NCBI GenBank assembly: GCA_037833965.1
Contig: AP031358.1
Location: 20,468,001 to 20,532,000 of the forward strand
Direction of reading: 5' to 3'
Length of the DNA: 64,000 nt
Origin: Marchantia polymorpha subsp. ruderalis
Lineage: Eukaryota; Streptophyta; Marchantiopsida; Marchantiales; Marchantiaceae
Shown here: piece after piece, positions 58,528 through 64,000 of the stretch
Layout: every line of letters begins with the position of its first letter
Numbering within the stretch: the stretch's first letter is position 1
The notes under the pieces: model-generated
Databases searched by the model: none
Told to the model about the DNA's origin: nothing
Seen by the model: the letters and a program-made list of their open reading frames with translations, nothing else
Program-made: the position numbers and the translations under genes

Positions 58528-60218
58528 TCTAGGCGTGCTATGGGAGCTGCATGGGCTGCAAGATGGCGAATTCCGTTGAAACAGCTCATTCTCGTAGAAT
58601 TATCTTCAGTAGGCTTGGCATGAAGGATACCGAATTCGAAGCACAAAATAGAGATGTTATTAGAATTCATGAGCTTTTCTTAATCTTAATACAAACCGTG
58701 TTTTGGCTAGCACCGTGGTAACTAAATTATTATTTTTCTTTCCTATATCAGTGATATGATTTTTTTCAGTAGAGATACATGTAACATTTACCAAACCTAT
58801 TCTGCAACATCTTAGAAAATAGTTGATGATAGATAATCAAATTGTCAAGTTTTATGAGGATACATTTAGGAGTAAAAACAAGGCTCAGTTTCTTGTATTG
58901 AATTCTACTCCTGACAAGAATTAGTCGTGTTGACAAGTTATTCGAGATTTGTCAGGTTTTTCCAATTGTTGACTTCATAGTGGAAGCCAACAGATTACTT
59001 TAAATTTAATCATAGCAGCCAACTTTGCCCACCAATGCTATTCAAATTGCGACCATGTATGTTGCTTGTAGTATTCTAACTCTCAAGGTTCCATTGCCGT
59101 GAGAGTAATGGAACCGAGATGGTGGAGATTTGTTGCGTCTATTCTCTACTTGGCACTTGTTATTCATCTTTCCCTTGAATATTTAACAGTACACACAGGT
59201 TAGTGATAGCTGGTTAACGTGTGTGTACTCTTCCAGCACTCCATGAGTTTAACGTGTCATGTTAATACAATGGTATTTTACATGACAAACAATATTGATG
59301 AGCATAACTTCCGTACACATTTGGAAGCTCTGCCCCCCATGGACATGGACGATTTTGGACATGGTCATAGTGCTACATAGTTGTGGAGTTGGCTTTTTGT
59401 ACCTGTAACGTAGTAGAAATTTTTTTTAAATTATTTTTTGTTCAATCACTTTGTTAATAGACTTTCACTGAAAAAGAAAAGAAAACCTGATAATGATAGA
59501 TTTTTATTCAATTTCATTATAAAGATGTGAAAACCTTAAATATCAATAAGAAGTCCATTTTTCAGTCAAATTATAAGATTTTTCAGGTTTAATACGTATG
59601 AAATTGATCAAAGCTGTTTGCACTCTTTGTTTTCGTTTATACTACTTTCAAAATCAAGCCTCTAATTTCTCAATTTAACAACCTCTAGACTTTAAACAAA
59701 GCAAATGTTAAAAAATGATGATATTATCATTTGTTCTTTAGGATTTTTTTTTAAATGATTAACATGGAAGTATTTTTTGAGAGTTGAAAAAGCTGATGTT
59801 ATCAAAAGATCAAAAGACGAAAAAAATTAGGCTCAAATTTTCTCTGAATTGTTAAAAATCTTTAAAAGATGAATGGAGTGTAAAAATTACTTTTACATTT
59901 TACTCATCTTTCAACGATATTACAATCTATAAAATTAAAAGTCAATAATATTTTACAGAAAACACAAATGATATTATTATTTCTAATATCTATATGTCAT
60001 AACATCAAACATTTGAATATGAATTTTATTTGAATAAATGAGAAATCCAATTCAAAAAAAGTAGAATGAAACGTAGATCATTTGAAATTACTTGGTGAAA
60101 AAATTTTTTATTACAAAGATGTAAATCTGTAAAGTTAGAAATTTGTGGAGTTGAAAAAATTTCATATTTTATAGCAAATTATAAGCAATGATCATTTTAT
60201 GTTAAAGTGAAATTATAT
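58528..60218. other. AT-rich tail of unit B
   Basis: Aligns with 26949-28153 and 30204-30737, with the empty TCTAG site at 59684-59688 between the two parts. No gene is seen. Confidence 0.55.
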
Positions 60219-62072
60219 CTAACTATATATTTATATCATAAGATAATATACAGATGTTCGTGTAGAAAGTATATTGGAAATGTCAAACATTCCTTTCACA
60301 CAATCTTAACTGTCAGCTGATATCCAAACTTCACATTTTAGTTATTGATTTTAAGAACAGTATTCTGTAACAAAAGTATTTTTTAATGTATCAATCTGGC
60401 AAATTTAGTTATCTTTGGCATTTTTTACATTGTATCATTTCAAAACTTCACACAAATATGAGTTGATATTCAAATTTCACATTTTTTTCACATCTTCACA
60501 AGATTTTTTATTTAAATTAATATTATGTATCAAATGTAATTACTAATATATTAAATTCTATATACTTGTAATAACTTTTGTATATATATTTGACTTTATA
60601 TCAATTTGAAGTCATCAATTTGTATTTCTCATCCGCAGGTTAAAACTTTAGTCTAGCACAATATCTAAAGGGGATTGATACTCACACCTTGCTGATTTGC
60701 TTATTCCCTCCCCCCCTCGCCTTGTCTCCGAACTTCTATAATGGGAAGGGTGGGAAAAACTTGATGGTGACGCTATAGAGATGAGCGGCATCATGCACTC
60801 AGCCTTAAGGCATCAACATTGTTGTAAGCGGTCTGGGGGAGGAATAAAAAAGACGCAGACAAAAGTGATGAAAATTAAAGAAGAGGGAGTGGGATAAGGA
60901 AGGAGTATGGGAAAAGAAAAACAATAGGTTGGGAGTAATAGCCCCATCTAAATAATAAAAGTTCATAAATTTTATTTTATTTTTTAAAAATCCTATATTT
61001 TTCTTGCATTCAATCACATTTCACTCCTAAAGTTTGATAAATGATAACAAATTTTTAATCTTAACCTTATATCAATATTTGAATATCAATTTAGGCTAAA
61101 AATTGTGATCTTGTCAAGCTAAAATTTTATCATGCATCAAGTTTTGGTGAAAAGTTTTATTAACATGAAATGAGATTGTTATAAAATATCATAACGCTCT
61201 AATTTTGGCATATGAACGAGGATAAAAACGGACTCAGAAAGCGAGACATGAAAAAGTGAAAACGGAGAGATAAAATGAATGGAAAAACCATTTTTTTGGT
61301 TGTTTTGTCGTGACATTTCAAACTCTCGCCGGGAGACTCCATGTACATAGCGGCCATTCGTCTTAACCACTCGCTCAGAAATATCAAAAGGCTTTAGTAC
61401 TCACTCAAAACATCCTTCAATTAGAACTTAAGAATTAATTCGAGGTCAAAGGTTTCTCTTTTTGAATCATTTATGTCTCATTTGCTATATTGCTATTTAA
61501 AAATTTTGAATCAATGCTTGCTCTCTGAAAACATTTTTATAATAAAAATATCCAATCAAATGTAGCAAAAGAATCTCTCATAACTTAAACAATCATATTT
61601 TCTTAAATCAATTTGCCATTCGTTTTATCTCTCCATTAGTTTTTGTCGTCATTATTTCTCTTACACTCAAGCTTATTCAGTATATAACTACTTAATAAAT
61701 AATAATGAAAAAATTCATTATTTTGTAAAATAATTTATATATATATATTTTTTAAAATGCAATTATATTTTTTAAGTTATTAATTTTTACATATTATTAT
61801 GCATTATTTTTTTTTTCATTCTTTACTATCAAATATACTGCGAAAACGCTTTCATGTATGTTAATTGGTACTTATAAAGTATTGAGAATCTTGATTTGTT
61901 TTCGTCTTGATTTGGGTCTTGATTGTATATTTCCTGATTTCTCACTTGTACTTACACAAGAGCGATCAATACACTGGTAGAAACTTACATCTGGGGCCGA
62001 CTTGTTGAGAGTGCTGGCTTTCAGCAGACATGCAAATGGTCCACCAGGTCTCCGCACATTTCCTTTTCCGCA
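60219..62072. other. AT-rich region right of the array
   Basis: Very AT-rich, with homopolymer and TA-rich runs (for example 61735-61760). A stretch ending 'tttctcatccgcag' (about 60640) resembles the ROCO intron 1 acceptor and may be a further relic, but no exon follows. No gene is called. Confidence 0.45.
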
Positions 62073-62342
62073 ATGAAGCTGTCTACAGATGACGATAATG
62101 ATGACCAAGGTCGGGGAGAATCTATAGATAGAGACGGCTGCAATCTTTCATGCCGTCATTCTGAGTCTCAGGACATGCTTCAAGCCATTCATTCAACCGG
62201 ACAATTCGGAAGGGGAGCCTTCATGAGCGCATATGCGAAGCACAAGAAGCTTAATCTGATGAACATGCTCAAGCTTGTAGACTTCTTCTTCTCGGCGTGG
62301 TGCCACATCCAAGCTTCTAGATGGATTGAGTGGTTCAAATGA
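62073..62342 (+). CDS. Hypothetical 89-residue ORF
   Basis: ATG frame MKLSTDDDNDDQGRGESIDR ... IEWFK, acidic at the start and helix-like later. Composition becomes more balanced here than in the AT-rich left flank. The - strand is also open over part of it (62189-62521), so the coding strand is unresolved. No family is recognised. Confidence 0.22.
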   Translation: MKLSTDDDNDDQGRGESIDRDGCNLSCRHSESQDMLQAIHSTGQFGRGAFMSAYAKHKKLNLMNMLKLVDFFFSAWCHIQASRWIEWFK

Positions 62343-62381
62343 CTAGCTTTCAGTGTCCAAAAAACATATAATTTTGAAACA

Positions 62382-63335
62382 GTGGATTTGGATTTTCTCC
62401 TTAAAGCAATCGACTCTTTAGCAATCATTCGACACAAGTCTTCGTCGCTCAAGATCCTGATCAGCACGGTCCACATACATGGACGCATTGGATGCATGCT
62501 GAAAAACTGTTTCAGAAGCAACTTTGTAGACCCTGGGAATTATAAGTATTATGATAGATCAGGTCCAGGAACGCAACGCAGATCTCTGTGTTACTCTTTC
62601 GAAAGCAACAACATCGTCTTCTCTAGCAAATCACTTCCCATGTACCTTCTGATTAGATAGCAGCCTATCAACACCGACAAGTATTAAATCCGGATGATTG
62701 ATGTTAACAATCGAGTTGTCACAAGCGTAAGTTCTAATGCATATGGAGACAAAAGTGCGTAGTATTGAATCAGCCTCAATTCGGATCTGTGAGACTCAGG
62801 ATCAATGTTCGGGCAAATGAGTCCCAGGGGACTGTAGGCTGGAATTAAACTGCAAGGGTTATCCTGCTTCTCGGTACTGGTATCAGAATAGCCATAACCG
62901 CGGGATTTACCCTCTCCACACAAATGCCTTTTCTGCATGTACAAAGAAAGTAAGTGAGCCCACATAGACTTCGAAAACATGAACTCTGAAGAATCTCTTA
63001 ATCAAGTGGATAAAAATTCTATTCATCTGCCCGAGAGGCGGTCAAGGATAAGAAAAATCTTCCAAATTGAAATTTATGTTTGAGTCATAAGATGTAAAAC
63101 CATATGGCGAGACTATGAAATGGACTGTGCTTATCAGCGTAGGCTATTGGAGTTTGGAATTGTGGATCCTGCAGTCCTGTCCGCCCGCTGTGCGTCAAAC
63201 GGAAGATATTCCCTTGTCTTGAATTGTGGAAATAACAAGCATGGTGAATACGAGCTGATATGGGAAGACCCCGAAAAGTATTACCATTCCCAAACTCTGA
63301 TGCAGGTGCAGTGCACGTTATCATCACACAATTGA
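62382..63335 (+). other. Open frames of unresolved strand, possible exons
   Basis: + frames at 62382-62660 ('FVDPGNYKYYDRSGPGTQRR') and 63120-63335 (ATG; 'GNNKHGEYELIWEDPEKYYH', ending near cag|GTGCAG) look protein-like. The - strand frames at 62684-62980 and 63085-63357 do as well. No single multi-exon model could be assembled by eye. Confidence 0.2.
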
Positions 63336-63340
63336 TGACC

Positions 63341-63925
63341 CTATGACAAATTAGCACAAATCATTTCATTGTGGTCTTCAGCCCCGGAAGCTACATCAAT
63401 AAGGCCGAGGTGTAGTCTTTCAAATGCTTTGTGTATAACTCTACCAGAATGCATGATTCCGTTAAGAACTATGGCCTCAGCTGATGAAGAAATCAACCTC
63501 AAGCCCCGCCAAAGACTGTCATCATTATATTGAAGAGAAATCATAAACCGTCGTCAATCACAAATGCTTATGAGTATCTATTTCGTAAATGTATGGCATA
63601 AGATCCACATTTCAAACGACAAGTTAAAACCAAACGATTGGCCCTGATTTAGTCTGTGCCGCTGAAATGTGTTGCAGTAAGCAATTGCAATGCAGTTTCC
63701 AGTGAGATGCGATTGAATAGGGGATGCCATACCAGCTTCTCTAGCAGGAGGTATGTTCAGGGATTTGCAGGAATAATGGTGGCATAAATATGTGGTCTCA
63801 AAGAGAAGTCGTTCCTCTATGGCAACAGTGAGTAATGTGCGGACAGAAGTGAGGTGGGAAGATAGGCATTTGAAGCTTTCGCTCTTTGAGGATGCCACGA
63901 GTCCATGGTCATCATGGCCTCTCAA
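63341..63925 (-). other. Minus-strand open frames, possible exons
   Basis: 63544-63341 is an ATG frame of 67 residues ('LISSSAEAIVLNGIMHSGRV'). 63925-63578 is a longer frame without an ATG at its start ('TLLTVAIEERLLFETTYLCH'). They could be exons of one gene read leftward from beyond the window. No domain is recognised. Confidence 0.2.
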
Positions 63926-64000
63926 GTTGCAGTCACCAAGTACAAGGAGCTGATTCTATTCGGATGGCTCTATCACTTCGTTGTGCATGTGTGGCCAGCA

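Larger units (their letters stand above)
31958..60218 (+). repeat. Segmental duplication unit B
   Basis: Direct duplicate of unit A with the same gene order. It is interrupted by the nested element at 35839-45585. Without that element and one TSD copy, the unit is about 18.5 kb. It keeps empty sites for both elements found in unit A, and unit A keeps the empty site for the element found here. Confidence 0.9.

Overview
The window looks like nuclear DNA of a land plant, most probably a bryophyte and perhaps a Marchantia-like liverwort. The evidence is spliced GT-AG genes, a plant-type LRR-ROC-COR GTPase, TG...CA retroelements with 5-bp target duplications, a hAT-type MITE, and long AT-rich gene-poor stretches. 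The species is inferred from the look of the repeats and proteins and was not tested.

The main structure is a direct tandem segmental duplication. Unit A (about 8142-30737) and unit B (about 31958-60218) share the same ~18 kb of sequence in the same order. Once the transposon insertions are removed they are ~18.1 and ~18.5 kb, and most of the remaining difference is one 458-bp segment present only in B. Each unit carries, on the + strand, a three-exon LRR-ROC-COR (ROCO) GTPase gene (17392-22358 and 49029-53910) followed ~3.3 kb later by a small multi-spanning membrane-protein gene (25694-26464 and 57279-58043). An older, partly decayed unit end lies to the left (4081-8141): a frameshifted membrane-protein copy (4860-5626) and a ROCO relic (6608-8135). 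A second ROCO relic (30762-30950) lies in the spacer between A and B. The array has therefore expanded and decayed more than once.

About 1.2 kb upstream of each intact ROCO gene (14640-15860 in A) is paralogous to the ~1.3 kb upstream of the membrane gene (24060-25360 in A). The two genes may therefore share regulatory sequence. This block also carries remains of an unidentified coding sequence.

The duplication dates the mobile elements. Three TG...CA elements sit in only one copy while the other copy keeps the empty site: 10181-12654 (TSD ATATT), 28154-30198 (TSD TCTAG) and 35839-45585 (TSD GCTCC). The last is self-nested: a 4870-bp copy (40142-45011) is inserted in a 4872-bp copy of the same family with TSD GCGCA. 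The inner copy has an intact 851-codon antisense ORF; the outer copy has a 1-nt deletion in it. No reverse transcriptase, integrase or transposase was found. A 242-bp hAT-like MITE lies at 3831-4072.

The ends of the window (1-3800 and 60218-64000) are mostly AT-rich. They hold old relics, plus a few short open frames at 62-64 kb whose strand and gene structure could not be settled.
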